In this document: in pieces, positions 28,615 to 37,476 of the stretch | How the letters are laid out: every line of letters starts with the position of its first letter | How positions within the stretch are numbered: position 1 is the stretch's first letter | NCBI GenBank assembly: GCA_029210585.1 | Contig: JARGFP010000019.1 | Location: 1-64,000, forward strand | Length of the DNA stretch: 64,000 nucleotides | Origin: Bacteroidales bacterium | GTDB taxonomy: Bacteria > Bacteroidota > Bacteroidia > Bacteroidales > GCA-2748055 | Direction of reading: 5' to 3' | Notes under the pieces: model-generated | Database searches by the model: none | Seen by the model: the letters and a program-made list of their open reading frames with translations, nothing else | What the model was told of the DNA's origin: nothing | Translations under genes and position numbers: made by a program

Positions 28615-28644
28615 CTTGTAAACCCGGAGAAAATGATACTTTTG
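28615..28644 (+). promoter_or_regulatory. Candidate Bacteroidota-type promoter of the M48 protease gene
   Basis: A -7 element TACTTTTG (28637-28644) fits the TAnnTTTG consensus; an upstream CTTG (28615-28618) lies 18 bp before it. Transcription would start near 28651, about 12 bp before the ATG. Confidence 0.5.
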
Positions 28645-28662
28645 TGGTTCAATTGAATCATT

Positions 28663-29910
28663 ATGAGTGTAGTTGCTGTGCAGGGGATCTTTCTCTTTAT
28701 ACTGATCGGAACATTTTTACTGGAACGCTGGCTGGATCTGAAGAATCTGCGACATTCCGTGCCGGTGTTGCCGGAGGAACTGGCGGATGTCTACGACCAG
28801 GAAAAATACCGCAAAAGCCAGTTGTACAAACAGGAAAATACACGATTTTCCTTCATTACCAATTCCTTCAGCCTCGTGATCATGGTGGCAGCCATCCTGC
28901 TGGGGATCTTCGGGTGGCTGGACCGGTACCTGGATGCACGGACCGAATCGTATTATGTGTTGGTCCTGCTGTTTTTCGGGATCCTGGGGATCATCTCCGA
29001 TCTCCTGGGCATTCCGTTTGAATGGTACGACACTTTCAGGATAGAGGAAAAATATGGGTTCAACAAGACCACGCCCAAAACATTTGTGCTCGACAAACTC
29101 AAGGGTTGGCTGCTGGCGATCATCCTCGGGGGCGGGATCCTGTTGCTGATCACATGGCTTTACCAGGCAACCGGACCATATTTCTGGCTACTGGCCTGGG
29201 GAGTGATTACCCTGTTCTCGCTGGTGATGAACATGTTTTATTCCAACCTGATCGTGCCGCTGTTCAACAAACAGACCCCGCTGGAGGAAGGAGAACTGCG
29301 GAATGCGATCGAGGCGTTTGCCGGCAAGGTCGGGTACAACCTGAAAAATATATACGTAATCGACGGTTCCAGGCGTTCCAGCAAGGCCAATGCCTATTTC
29401 ACCGGGCTGGGACCAAAAAAACGGATCGTGCTGTACGATACACTGATCAATGACCTGGAAACCGATGAGATCGTCGCAGTGCTGGCACATGAGATTGGTC
29501 ATTACAAGAAAAAACACAGCCTGTCGGGAATGTTCCTGGGAATCATTCAGACGGGGATCATGCTCTACCTGTTTTCTTTGTTTGTGGCGGTCCCGGAACT
29601 GTCGCAGGCACTGGGAGGGGAGACCGCTTCGTTCCATATCGGTCTGATCGCCTTTACGATCCTCTATGCGCCGCTGTCGATGCTGCTGGGGATCTTTACG
29701 GGGATGTTCTCCCGGAGGAATGAATACCAGGCAGATGCCTACGCTGCGGAACATTACGCTGCCGGCCCCCTGGTCAGCGGATTGAAGAAACTCAGCAGGA
29801 ACAGCCTCAGCAACCTTACCCCGCATCCGCTGTACGTCTTTTTTCATTACTCCCATCCACCGCTGCTGCAGCGGATCAGGAAGTTGCAGGAAAGGGCAGG
29901 GCAGGAATGA
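28663..29910 (+). CDS. M48 family Ste24-like zinc metalloprotease
   Basis: This 415-residue integral membrane protease has about six hydrophobic helices and the zinc motif HEIGH (His 276, Glu 277, His 280), followed by a second-ligand region EYQADAYAAEH. Layout and length match the CAAX prenyl protease 1 (Ste24) group, whose bacterial members are thought to process membrane or envelope proteins. The N-terminal domain (YDQEKYRKSQLYKQENTRF) is typical of this group. Confidence 0.92.
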   Translation: MSVVAVQGIFLFILIGTFLLERWLDLKNLRHSVPVLPEELADVYDQEKYRKSQLYKQENTRFSFITNSFSLVIMVAAILLGIFGWLDRYLDARTESYYVLVLLFFGILGIISDLLGIPFEWYDTFRIEEKYGFNKTTPKTFVLDKLKGWLLAIILGGGILLLITWLYQATGPYFWLLAWGVITLFSLVMNMFYSNLIVPLFNKQTPLEEGELRNAIEAFAGKVGYNLKNIYVIDGSRRSSKANAYFTGLGPKKRIVLYDTLINDLETDEIVAVLAHEIGHYKKKHSLSGMFLGIIQTGIMLYLFSLFVAVPELSQALGGETASFHIGLIAFTILYAPLSMLLGIFTGMFSRRNEYQADAYAAEHYAAGPLVSGLKKLSRNSLSNLTPHPLYVFFHYSHPPLLQRIRKLQERAGQE

Positions 29911-30064
29911 CAGCAGGTTGTTTCACCTGGAAAAAGAAATATATATATGAAAATATATTAAAATAGTTAGATAAATATATATATCGTATCCTGACCTGGA
30001 AATCAGTTCTTTTGAACTTTGAATGATGATGCTGGCGGATGCGGTTGAAGATAAACGTTCAAAA

Positions 30065-31315
30065 ATGACTGTTTCAATAGTAACCATCGGCGATGAGATA
30101 CTGATCGGTCAGATCACCGATACCAACGCGGTATGGATCGCAAAAAAAATGACCCTCCTGGGCATGCATGTGCAGGAGATGGTGAGTATTTCGGATACAC
30201 CGGAGCATATCACGGACACGCTCGACCGGCTGCTGGGCAGAACAGACCTGGTACTGATGACAGGCGGTCTGGGTCCCACGAAGGATGATCTTACCAAGCA
30301 GACACTCAACGATTATTTCGGGGGAAAGCTGGTGGTGGATGAAGAGGTGCTGGCAACCATCACGGAATTCTTCAACAAGCGCGGACGTTCCATGATTGAT
30401 TCCAACCGCAGGCAGGCTGAAGTACCTGATGTGTGCAGGGCCCTGCCCAACGATCATGGCACGGCACCCGGGATGTGGTTTGAAAGGGACAGAACCATCG
30501 TGGTTTCCATGCCCGGCGTACCCTATGAGATGAAGCCCATGGTTACGGACCAGGTGATCCCTGCATTGAAATCGCGCCTGGAAATTCCAACGCTGGTGCA
30601 CAGGACCATTATGACCTACGCAGTACCGGAATCCTACCTTGCCGAGATGATCAGCGAATGGGAAAACAAACTGCCTGCATGCATGAAGCTGGCGTACCTG
30701 CCACGACCCGGAATTGTACGGCTCAGGCTGACTGTCAGAGGAGAGTGTGCAGAAAAGGCAAATGAACACCTGGATCGGCAGACCGCGTTGCTGAAAGAGA
30801 AGATAGGGGACCATATTTTCGGATACGACGACCAGCCCATTGAGCAGGTCATAGGGGATGTGCTCAGGGAGAAAGGCCTGACAGTCTCCACAGCAGAAAG
30901 CTGCACCGGTGGAAATATTGCGCGGCTCCTGACAAGTGTGCCGGGCAGTTCCGCCTATTTCAAAGGGACACTTGTCGCATACAGCAACGAAGTCAAGACT
31001 GCCCCCCTGGGCGTTGACGCGGACCTCATCGAACAATACGGGGCCGTAAGCAGGGAGGTGGTGGAAGCCATGGCCAAAGGCGCCATGCAACTGCTGGGAA
31101 GCGACGCTTCCATGGCCACCTCGGGAATTGCGGGTCCGGATGGCGGTACGGAGGAGAAACCGGTGGGACTTGTCTGGATTGCAGTGGCATCGGGCAACAG
31201 GGTCCATAGCCGGGAGTTCCGTTTCGGGGGCCATCGCGAACTGGTCATCGAACAGTCGAGCATCATGGCGATCGGGTTGCTCTACAAGCTCTTGCACAAT
31301 AAACTGGAAGGGTAA
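30065..31315 (+). CDS. cinA: CinA-like nicotinamide-nucleotide amidohydrolase
   Basis: From ATG 30065 the protein has 416 residues: an N-terminal MoCF-biosynthesis-type domain (VTIGDEILIGQITDTN, TGGLGPTKDD) and a C-terminal CinA domain (TAESCTGGNIARLLT, GIAGPDGGTEEKPVG). The C-terminal domain deamidates nicotinamide mononucleotide for NAD recycling; the N-terminal domain hydrolyses ADP-ribose in some members. The ATG at 30023 adds 14 residues with no homology. A 154-bp AT-rich gap precedes it. Confidence 0.94.
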   Translation: MTVSIVTIGDEILIGQITDTNAVWIAKKMTLLGMHVQEMVSISDTPEHITDTLDRLLGRTDLVLMTGGLGPTKDDLTKQTLNDYFGGKLVVDEEVLATITEFFNKRGRSMIDSNRRQAEVPDVCRALPNDHGTAPGMWFERDRTIVVSMPGVPYEMKPMVTDQVIPALKSRLEIPTLVHRTIMTYAVPESYLAEMISEWENKLPACMKLAYLPRPGIVRLRLTVRGECAEKANEHLDRQTALLKEKIGDHIFGYDDQPIEQVIGDVLREKGLTVSTAESCTGGNIARLLTSVPGSSAYFKGTLVAYSNEVKTAPLGVDADLIEQYGAVSREVVEAMAKGAMQLLGSDASMATSGIAGPDGGTEEKPVGLVWIAVASGNRVHSREFRFGGHRELVIEQSSIMAIGLLYKLLHNKLEG

Positions 31316-31461
31316 CCTGTTCAAGTCCTGGTTTTGTCCAGATAGAAGCAGACAAGGCCGGAAGATCAGGGACACGACGAAGCAACCTTATGATCAACGT
31401 ATTCAGAATTTTACCCTGTTCATATCAATGTTAATAACTACAATTATTTTTGATTCAAAAG

Positions 31462-31493
31462 TTTGAATTTCTGAAATAAAATGACGTACTTTG
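31462..31493 (+). promoter_or_regulatory. Candidate promoter of the rpmB operon
   Basis: TTTG (31462-31465) and TACTTTG (31487-31493) are separated by 21 bp. This resembles the Bacteroidota -33/-7 pair with slightly loose spacing. Transcription would begin near 31500, leaving a leader of about 33 nt before rpmB. Confidence 0.5.
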
Positions 31494-31532
31494 CGCCTCG
31501 CTAGTGAAAATGTAAAGAAATCTATTATAACA

Positions 31533-31775
31533 ATGGCTAGAGTTTGTCAGATCACAGGAAAGAAAGTAGTAGCCGGGAACAATGTTTCCCACTCAAAGAA
31601 AAGGACAAGACGCAAGTTCTATCCGAACTTATTTGATAAGAAATTCTACCTGGCAGAGGAAGATCGCACGATCACCCTGAGGGTATCCGCACAGGGAATC
31701 AGGAAGATCAGTAAGAAAGGATTGAAAGCGTGTCTGGATGAAGCAAAGGAAAAAGGCTACATCGCAACGTATTAA
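31533..31775 (+). CDS. rpmB: 50S ribosomal protein L28
   Basis: The ATG at 31533 gives 80 residues beginning MARVCQITGKKVVAGNNVSH, the normal L28 N-terminus, and containing the basic SKKRTRRKFYPNL segment. L28 is a small basic protein of the large ribosomal subunit. It is the first gene of a tight run with L33, DUF4295 and ftsY; only 17 bp separate it from rpmG. Confidence 0.97.
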   Translation: MARVCQITGKKVVAGNNVSHSKKRTRRKFYPNLFDKKFYLAEEDRTITLRVSAQGIRKISKKGLKACLDEAKEKGYIATY

Positions 31776-31792
31776 TAAAATATTTTTGAAAA

Positions 31793-31981
31793 ATGGCTAA
31801 GAAAGGTAAAGGGAACAGGGTCCAGGTAATTCTTGAGTGCACAGAGCACAAAGACAGTGGTATGCCCGGAACATCCCGTTATATCACTACCAAGAACAGG
31901 AAGAATACTCCCGACAGGATGGAGCAGAAAAAGTATAACCCGATCCTCAAAAAAGTAACCGTTCACAGAGAGATCAAGTAA
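31793..31981 (+). CDS. rpmG: 50S ribosomal protein L33
   Basis: This 62-residue protein begins [20 protein letters not shown] and has [21 protein letters not shown], the L33 signature. It lacks the CxxC pairs of the zinc-binding form of L33, so it is the zinc-independent form. It sits 17 bp after rpmB and 12 bp before the DUF4295 gene. Confidence 0.97.
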   Translation: MAKKGKGNRVQVILECTEHKDSGMPGTSRYITTKNRKNTPDRMEQKKYNPILKKVTVHREIK

Positions 31982-31993
31982 AAAATTTGAATT

Positions 31994-32146
31994 ATGGCAA
32001 AGAAAGTAGTTGCATCATTACAGAAAGGAGAAGGAAGGGTCTTCACCAAATGTATTAAGATGGTCAAGTCACCCAAGACCGGTTCCTACATGTTTGACGA
32101 ACAGGTGGTACACAACGACCATGTGAAAGATTTTTTCGCCCAGTAA
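31994..32146 (+). CDS. DUF4295 protein (50 aa)
   Basis: Between rpmG and ftsY lies a 50-residue frame that starts MAKKVVASLQKGEGRVFTKC and ends VKDFFAQ. Order and sequence fit DUF4295, a tiny basic protein found in Bacteroidota immediately after L33. Its constant place between a ribosomal protein and the SRP receptor suggests a ribosome-associated role, which is inference. A terminator follows at once. Confidence 0.9.
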   Translation: MAKKVVASLQKGEGRVFTKCIKMVKSPKTGSYMFDEQVVHNDHVKDFFAQ

Positions 32147-32175
32147 AATCCAAAGCAAATACCATTAGCATACTG

Positions 32176-32205
32176 AAAGCTTTCTTTAACGGGAAAGCTT
32201 TTTTT
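32176..32205 (+). terminator. Rho-independent terminator after DUF4295
   Basis: Arms aaagctttc (32176-32184) and gaaagcttt (32193-32201) are perfect 9-bp complements around an 8-nt loop, and a run of seven T (32199-32205) completes it. It separates the ribosomal run from ftsY, whose start is 29 bp downstream, so some read-through or a new start must supply ftsY. Confidence 0.8.
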
Positions 32206-32233
32206 ATATTTATCACCTGTATTTATCGAAACT

Positions 32234-33178
32234 ATGGGAATTTTTTCACCGGATAAGAAAAAGAACCTGGACAAGGGGTTGGAAAAAACCCGCGAGAATG
32301 TTTTCAGGAAACTATCCAGGGCGGTCGTTGGAAAATCAAAGGTAGACGACGAGGTACTGGACAACCTGGAGGAGGCGCTCATCACTTCTGATGTGGGCGT
32401 GGATACCACATTGCGCATCATAGAACGGATCGAGGAGCGGGTGTCTAAAGATAAATATCTCAATATCAATGAACTGAATGTTATTCTCAGAGAGGAGATT
32501 GTTGATTTGCTGGCTGAGAACAACCAGGAAAACATTGCTGATTTCAGTGCATCACTCCCCGTCCAGCCCTATGTGATCATGGTGGTTGGCGTGAACGGGG
32601 TGGGGAAGACCACCACCATTGGTAAACTGGCCTACCATTTTAAAAAAGCAGGGAAGAAAGTGATACTGGGTGCTGCAGACACCTTCAGGGCAGCTGCAGT
32701 GGAACAGATCAGCATCTGGGCTGAGCGCGTGGAGGTGGAGCTGGTCAAACAGAAGATGGGTTCCGACCCTGCTTCGGTTGCCTACGACACAGTGGCTTCG
32801 GCAGTTTCGAAGCATGCAGATGTAGTGATCATTGACACTGCAGGAAGGTTGCATAACAAGGCCAACCTGATGAACGAGCTCACCAAGATCAAGCGGGTGA
32901 TGCAGAAAGTGATACCCGATGCGCCCCATGAGATCCTGCTGGTGCTTGACGGCTCGACGGGTCAGAATGCATTCGAGCAGGCACGCCAGTTCACTGCTGC
33001 CACGGAAGTGAATGCGCTGGCGCTTACCAAGCTCGACGGCACAGCCAAAGGCGGTGTGGTCATCGGCATCTCCGACCAGTTCAAAATACCGGTCAGGTAT
33101 ATCGGGATCGGCGAAAAAATGGAAGATCTGCAGGTCTTCAACCGGGAAGCTTTTGTCGAGACGTTATTTGGTGCCTGA
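32234..33178 (+). CDS. ftsY: Signal recognition particle receptor FtsY
   Basis: This 314-residue protein has the N-terminal helical bundle (about 5-90) and the NG GTPase domain with P-loop GVNGVGKTTTIGK, DTFRAAA, DTAGRLHNKANLM (G3) and TKLDGTAKGG (G4). FtsY docks ribosomes bound to the signal recognition particle at the inner membrane. It lacks the long acidic A domain of E. coli FtsY, as is usual in this phylum. Confidence 0.97.
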   Translation: MGIFSPDKKKNLDKGLEKTRENVFRKLSRAVVGKSKVDDEVLDNLEEALITSDVGVDTTLRIIERIEERVSKDKYLNINELNVILREEIVDLLAENNQENIADFSASLPVQPYVIMVVGVNGVGKTTTIGKLAYHFKKAGKKVILGAADTFRAAAVEQISIWAERVEVELVKQKMGSDPASVAYDTVASAVSKHADVVIIDTAGRLHNKANLMNELTKIKRVMQKVIPDAPHEILLVLDGSTGQNAFEQARQFTAATEVNALALTKLDGTAKGGVVIGISDQFKIPVRYIGIGEKMEDLQVFNREAFVETLFGA

Positions 33179-33284
33179 ATCCTGGCCCTGGTGCATTTGC
33201 GGTGCGCCGTTGCCGTGTTTCCGGACTCCCTCTTTTCCAACCGGTCACTGTATGCCGTAACCTATTCATCATAAGCAGATTCGC

Positions 33285-34571
33285 GTGAAAATCAATATCA
33301 TTACCCTGGGTTGTTCAAAGAATCTTGTCGATTCGGAATACCTGCTGCGCCAGTTCGACGCAAGCGGGCACAAGGTGTTTCATGACGCCACAGGACTCAA
33401 ATCCGATGTGGTGATCCTGAACACGTGTGGTTTCATACTGGATGCCAAGGAGGAATCCATTGCAACCATTCTTCAGTATGTGGACCTGAAAAAGCAGGGA
33501 TCGGTGAAAAAAGTACTGGTAATGGGTTGCCTGAGCGAACGGTACCGCGCCGACCTGGAGCAGGAGATTCCCGAGGTGGACGGCTTTTTCGGGGTATGGG
33601 ACCATGCTGCAATCGTGAAGGCAGTGGGAGCAGATTATTACCCGCAGCTTGCCAATGACCGCATTACCACCACACCCGGTCACTACGCTTTTTTAAAGAT
33701 TTCGGAGGGATGCAACCGCAGGTGTGCGTTCTGTGCCATTCCCGGGATACGCGGCGACCAGCGGTCACGCAGTATAAAAGACCTGGCCGAAGAGGCAGGG
33801 CACCTGATCAGCAGGGGTGCACGTGAGTTGATCCTGATTGCGCAGGACCTTACGAATTATGGGGTCGACCTGACCGGCAGGAGGGATCTTCCGCAGCTGT
33901 TGAAGAAACTTGCTTCGCTGGAGGGCGCCGAATGGATCCGGCTGCATTATGCCTATCCCACCGGTTTCCCGGAGGAGGTAATCGACCTGATGGCTTCCAC
34001 GCCAAACATTTGTAACTATCTGGACATTCCCATTCAGCATATCAATGACAGGATCCTTCGTTCCATGAACCGGGGTCATGACCGCAGGAAACTCGAAAAA
34101 CTGTTGTGTGCACTGCGGCAGCGGGTTCCCGGTGTTGCCATAAGAACTACGGTGCTGGTGGGATACCCCGGTGAGACCGGGGAAGAATTCATGGAACTCT
34201 ATGATTTCGTGAAGGCGTTCCGTTTTGAAAGGCTGGGGGTTTTTCCCTATTCACACGAGGAGGATACCCCGGCAGCTGCGTTGCAGGATGACATCCCCGA
34301 AAAAGTAAAGCAGGAGCGTGCATCACGTATCATGGAACTGCAGCAGGAAATCTCACTGGAGATCAATACAGCGAAAGTGGGGAAAACCTTTCGTGTGCTG
34401 ATCGATGCAGAAGAGGCTGAATATTATACCGGTAGGACGGAATTTGATTCTCCCGAGGTGGACAACGAGGTGCTGGTGAGTAAACATGTACCGTTGGAAC
34501 CAGGTACTTTTGTTAACGTCAGGATTAACGACGCCGGGGAGTTCGATCTGTTTGGGGATGTGGTCGTTTAA
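33285..34571 (+). CDS. rimO: Ribosomal protein S12 methylthiotransferase RimO
   Basis: This 428-residue radical SAM enzyme opens with a GTG start (33285) and MKINIITLGCSKNLVDSEYL, the UPF0004 domain with Cys ligands of one iron-sulfur cluster. The radical SAM cluster motif CNRRCAFCAIP and a C-terminal TRAM domain follow. RimO adds a methylthio group to Asp 89 of S12. It is 107 bp after ftsY, same strand, and converges on clpC with a terminator-like hairpin in the 66-bp gap. Confidence 0.97.
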   Translation: MKINIITLGCSKNLVDSEYLLRQFDASGHKVFHDATGLKSDVVILNTCGFILDAKEESIATILQYVDLKKQGSVKKVLVMGCLSERYRADLEQEIPEVDGFFGVWDHAAIVKAVGADYYPQLANDRITTTPGHYAFLKISEGCNRRCAFCAIPGIRGDQRSRSIKDLAEEAGHLISRGARELILIAQDLTNYGVDLTGRRDLPQLLKKLASLEGAEWIRLHYAYPTGFPEEVIDLMASTPNICNYLDIPIQHINDRILRSMNRGHDRRKLEKLLCALRQRVPGVAIRTTVLVGYPGETGEEFMELYDFVKAFRFERLGVFPYSHEEDTPAAALQDDIPEKVKQERASRIMELQQEISLEINTAKVGKTFRVLIDAEEAEYYTGRTEFDSPEVDNEVLVSKHVPLEPGTFVNVRINDAGEFDLFGDVVV

Positions 34572-34576
34572 AAAGA

Positions 34577-34620
34577 AACAGTGGAACCGTCTTTGGACCG
34601 TCCCACTGTTCGAGGTAACA
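34577..34620 (-). terminator. Candidate terminator between rimO and clpC
   Basis: Arms aacagtgg (34577-34584) and ccactgtt (34613-34620) flank a 28-nt loop. Read on the minus strand, the hairpin is followed by TTTCTTTTT, so it can end clpC transcripts; in the other direction there is no T-run directly after. The large loop lowers confidence. Confidence 0.5.
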
Positions 34621-34637
34621 ATTTTTCTCGGTTCAAT

Positions 34638-37265
34638 TTATTTCTTCTCTTGTTCTTCGTCTTTACCCTTACCGGTTGCATCCTCCTGTTTACCTGGTTT
34701 TGCATTGCCTGGTGATGCAGGCAGCTCTTTTTTGGCTTCAGGCAGTTCACCGGTGCGGACGATTTCAACAGTAACCTTTTCATTTTCCTTGTCGAAATCC
34801 ACCACCAGCTTGTCTCCTTCTACGAGGGATGATTTGATGATTGACTCTGCCATCGGATCTTCCAGGTATTTTTGTATGGCTCTTTTCAGCGGACGTGCAC
34901 CGAACTGGATGTCGTATCCTTTTTCGAGCACGAAATCCTTTGCATCATCAGACAGGCTGATCTCGTAACCGAGTGAGTTCACACGCTCGTACAGTCCCTT
35001 CAGTTCGATATCGATAATTTTGTGGATATCCTCACGGGTAAGGGTATTGAAAAGCACCACGTCGTCGATCCTGTTCAGGAACTCCGGTGCAAACGCGCGT
35101 TTGAGCGCCTTCTGTATCACACTTTTCGTATGCTCGTTAGCGGTACTTTGTCTTGCTTTGGTGGCAAATCCAACACCCTGTCCGAAATCTTTCAGTTCCC
35201 GGGAACCGATATTGGATGTCATGATTACGATGGTATTCCTGAAATCGACCTTTCGTCCGAGTCCGTCGGTCAGGTGTCCTTCGTCCAGCACCTGCAGCAG
35301 GATGTTGAATACATCCGGGTGGGCCTTCTCAATCTCGTCGAGCAGCACCACGGCATATGGTTTCCTGCGTACCTTTTCGGTCAGCTGTCCGCCTTCCTCG
35401 TACCCGACATATCCCGGAGGTGCGCCCATCAGTCGTGACACGGAGAATTTTTCCATGTACTCGCTCATGTCGAGACGGATCAGGTTGTCGATCGAGTCAA
35501 ACAGGTATTTGGCCAGGATTTTTGCAAGTTGTGTTTTACCTACACCAGTTGGTCCGAGAAACACGAACGTTCCGATAGGTTTGTTGGGATCCTTCAGTCC
35601 GGCGCGGTTTCGCTGAATGGATTTCACCACTTTATCGATTGCCTCGTCCTGACCGATTACACCACCGCGCATATCGTCGGCCATGTGGAGGAGTTTGGTT
35701 CCCTCTGCCTGGGCAATTCGTTGCACCGGCACGCCGGTCATCATGGCAACCACCTCGGCCACTTTCTCCTCGTCCACGGTTTCGCGGTTCATTGCCAGTT
35801 CCTTTTCCCATTTACGTTTTTCGGAATCCAGCAGTTCGAGCAGTTCCTTTTCGCGGTCGCGGAAGCTGGCGGCCTTCTCAAAATTCTGATTTTTCACTGC
35901 CTGGATCTTTTCCTGCTTGGTACGTTCCATTTCCTCTTCAAGCTGCACCACTCTTTCGGGCACGACAATATTGGAAATATGGACCCTGGAACCCGCTTCA
36001 TCCAGCGCATCAATGGCTTTGTCGGGCAGGTGACGGTCGCTGATATAGCGCTGTGTCAGCTTCACGCAGGCCTGGATGGCTTCGCTGGTATAGAATACAT
36101 TGTGGTGATCCTCGTAGCGTTCCTTGATATTGTTCAGGATATCGATGGTTTCCTCTACGGAAGTAGGTTCTATGAGCACCTTCTGGAAACGGCGCTCGAG
36201 TGCCCCGTCTTTTTCGATATGTTGGCGGTACTCATCGAGTGTGGTGGCACCTATACATTGGATTTCGCCCCGGGCGAGTGCAGGTTTCAGCATGTTGGCG
36301 GCATCCAGGGACCCTGTGGCCCCGCCTGCTCCGACGATTGTATGGATCTCATCGATAAACAGGATGATATTTGGATTCTTGTTCAGTTCATTGAGGATGG
36401 CTTTCATACGCTCCTCGAACTGTCCGCGGTACTTGGTTCCGGCCACGATGGAAGCGAGGTCAAGTGTAACCACCCGCTTATCGAACAGCACCCTGGAGAC
36501 CTTTCGCTGCGTAATACGCAGTGCCAGTCCTTCGGCGATGGCTGATTTACCCACACCCGGCTCACCGATCAGGATGGGATTGTTCTTTTTCCTTCTTGAA
36601 AGGATTTGCGCCAGGCGTTCGATTTCCGTTTTCCGTCCGACGATCGGATCCAGCCGGTCCTCTTCTGCCGCCTTGGTGAGGTCAATTCCGAAATTGTCAA
36701 GCACAGGTGTGTCAGAAGATGGCTTCTGCTGTCCGCCTGCACTGCCACGTCCGCCACCTGCAGGTCCGCCGCTGAATGGTCCTTTTGGCTCGTCGTCTTC
36801 GTCACCCGGAAAATCGGCCTTGTTTTCGGGAGCCACGTGTTCCAGTTCCTGTTTTACGAGGTTGTATGTGATTCCCTGTTCCTTCATGTACCTGCTGGCA
36901 TGGTTATTCTCATCCTTGAGAATAGCCAGCAGCAGGTGAGAAGTATGTATCGTCTTGTCCCGCATGGCCCTTGCCTCCAGGTAGACCAGTTTCAGTATAC
37001 GTTCTGCGCTCTTTAGCAGGGGAAGACTTTCGGGATCGGCAACCGGGGCGGGGGAGGGATTCCTGATCGCCTTCTCCACTTCCATCCGCATATCATATAA
37101 TTCGCAACCCAGGACGATCAGCGTCTCGATGGCTTTTCCCTCACCTTCACGCAACAATCCCAGGAACAAATGTTCAACACTGATGTGCGAGTTGCCAAGC
37201 CTCACAGCCTCTTCCTTGCTGTAACTCAAAACATCTTTTACCCGTTGTGAAAACTGTGCATCCAT
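34638..37265 (-). CDS. clpC: ATP-dependent Clp protease ATP-binding subunit ClpC
   Basis: This 875-residue Hsp100 unfoldase has a Clp_N repeat domain (1-150), a first AAA+ ATPase (GEPGVGKSAIAEGLAL, Walker B LFIDEIHTI), a middle UVR-like segment (NQNFEKAASFRDREKELLEL), a second AAA+ (GPTGVGKTQLAKILA), and a D2-small domain. The ClpP loop is in the usual place. It feeds unfolded substrates to ClpP. A Gly-rich hinge (about residues 155-175) and a charged Lys/Glu tail at the C-terminus are present. It is divergent from gyrA. Confidence 0.95.
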   Translation of the reverse strand: MDAQFSQRVKDVLSYSKEEAVRLGNSHISVEHLFLGLLREGEGKAIETLIVLGCELYDMRMEVEKAIRNPSPAPVADPESLPLLKSAERILKLVYLEARAMRDKTIHTSHLLLAILKDENNHASRYMKEQGITYNLVKQELEHVAPENKADFPGDEDDEPKGPFSGGPAGGGRGSAGGQQKPSSDTPVLDNFGIDLTKAAEEDRLDPIVGRKTEIERLAQILSRRKKNNPILIGEPGVGKSAIAEGLALRITQRKVSRVLFDKRVVTLDLASIVAGTKYRGQFEERMKAILNELNKNPNIILFIDEIHTIVGAGGATGSLDAANMLKPALARGEIQCIGATTLDEYRQHIEKDGALERRFQKVLIEPTSVEETIDILNNIKERYEDHHNVFYTSEAIQACVKLTQRYISDRHLPDKAIDALDEAGSRVHISNIVVPERVVQLEEEMERTKQEKIQAVKNQNFEKAASFRDREKELLELLDSEKRKWEKELAMNRETVDEEKVAEVVAMMTGVPVQRIAQAEGTKLLHMADDMRGGVIGQDEAIDKVVKSIQRNRAGLKDPNKPIGTFVFLGPTGVGKTQLAKILAKYLFDSIDNLIRLDMSEYMEKFSVSRLMGAPPGYVGYEEGGQLTEKVRRKPYAVVLLDEIEKAHPDVFNILLQVLDEGHLTDGLGRKVDFRNTIVIMTSNIGSRELKDFGQGVGFATKARQSTANEHTKSVIQKALKRAFAPEFLNRIDDVVLFNTLTREDIHKIIDIELKGLYERVNSLGYEISLSDDAKDFVLEKGYDIQFGARPLKRAIQKYLEDPMAESIIKSSLVEGDKLVVDFDKENEKVTVEIVRTGELPEAKKELPASPGNAKPGKQEDATGKGKDEEQEKK

Positions 37266-37379
37266 ATATTATTTTCTCCCACTTAATTTACAAAAATTTA
37301 ATCATTACAAAGGTACAAATATAGCAATACAACAAACAACAATTATAAACAGTTCAATGTTGATAATTCCGACCTGTAA

Positions 37380-37395
37380 ATGCTAAAAATAGCAT
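37380..37395. promoter_or_regulatory. Small inverted repeat in the clpC/gyrA divergent gap
   Basis: The 16-bp string has arms atgcta (37380-37385) and tagcat (37390-37395) around aaaa. It lies in the 211-bp gap between clpC and gyrA, whose promoters must both sit here. It may be a binding site, but its length is compatible with chance. Confidence 0.3.
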
Positions 37396-37476
37396 ATAAT
37401 TCGTTATTTTCGTAAGTTGATTTACAAAAGGTAAAAAAAGAGTAGTAAATACTTGATTAATAATAAGTTAATATAG

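Noticed and set aside
29911-30064. An origin of replication or AT-rich regulatory element before cinA
   Set aside because: The gap is AT-rich and has ta-repeats but shows no DnaA boxes or iterons, so there is no basis for a call.
30074-31375. A 433-codon minus-strand frame over cinA
   Set aside because: It is the reverse complement of a clear cinA gene and shows no domain.
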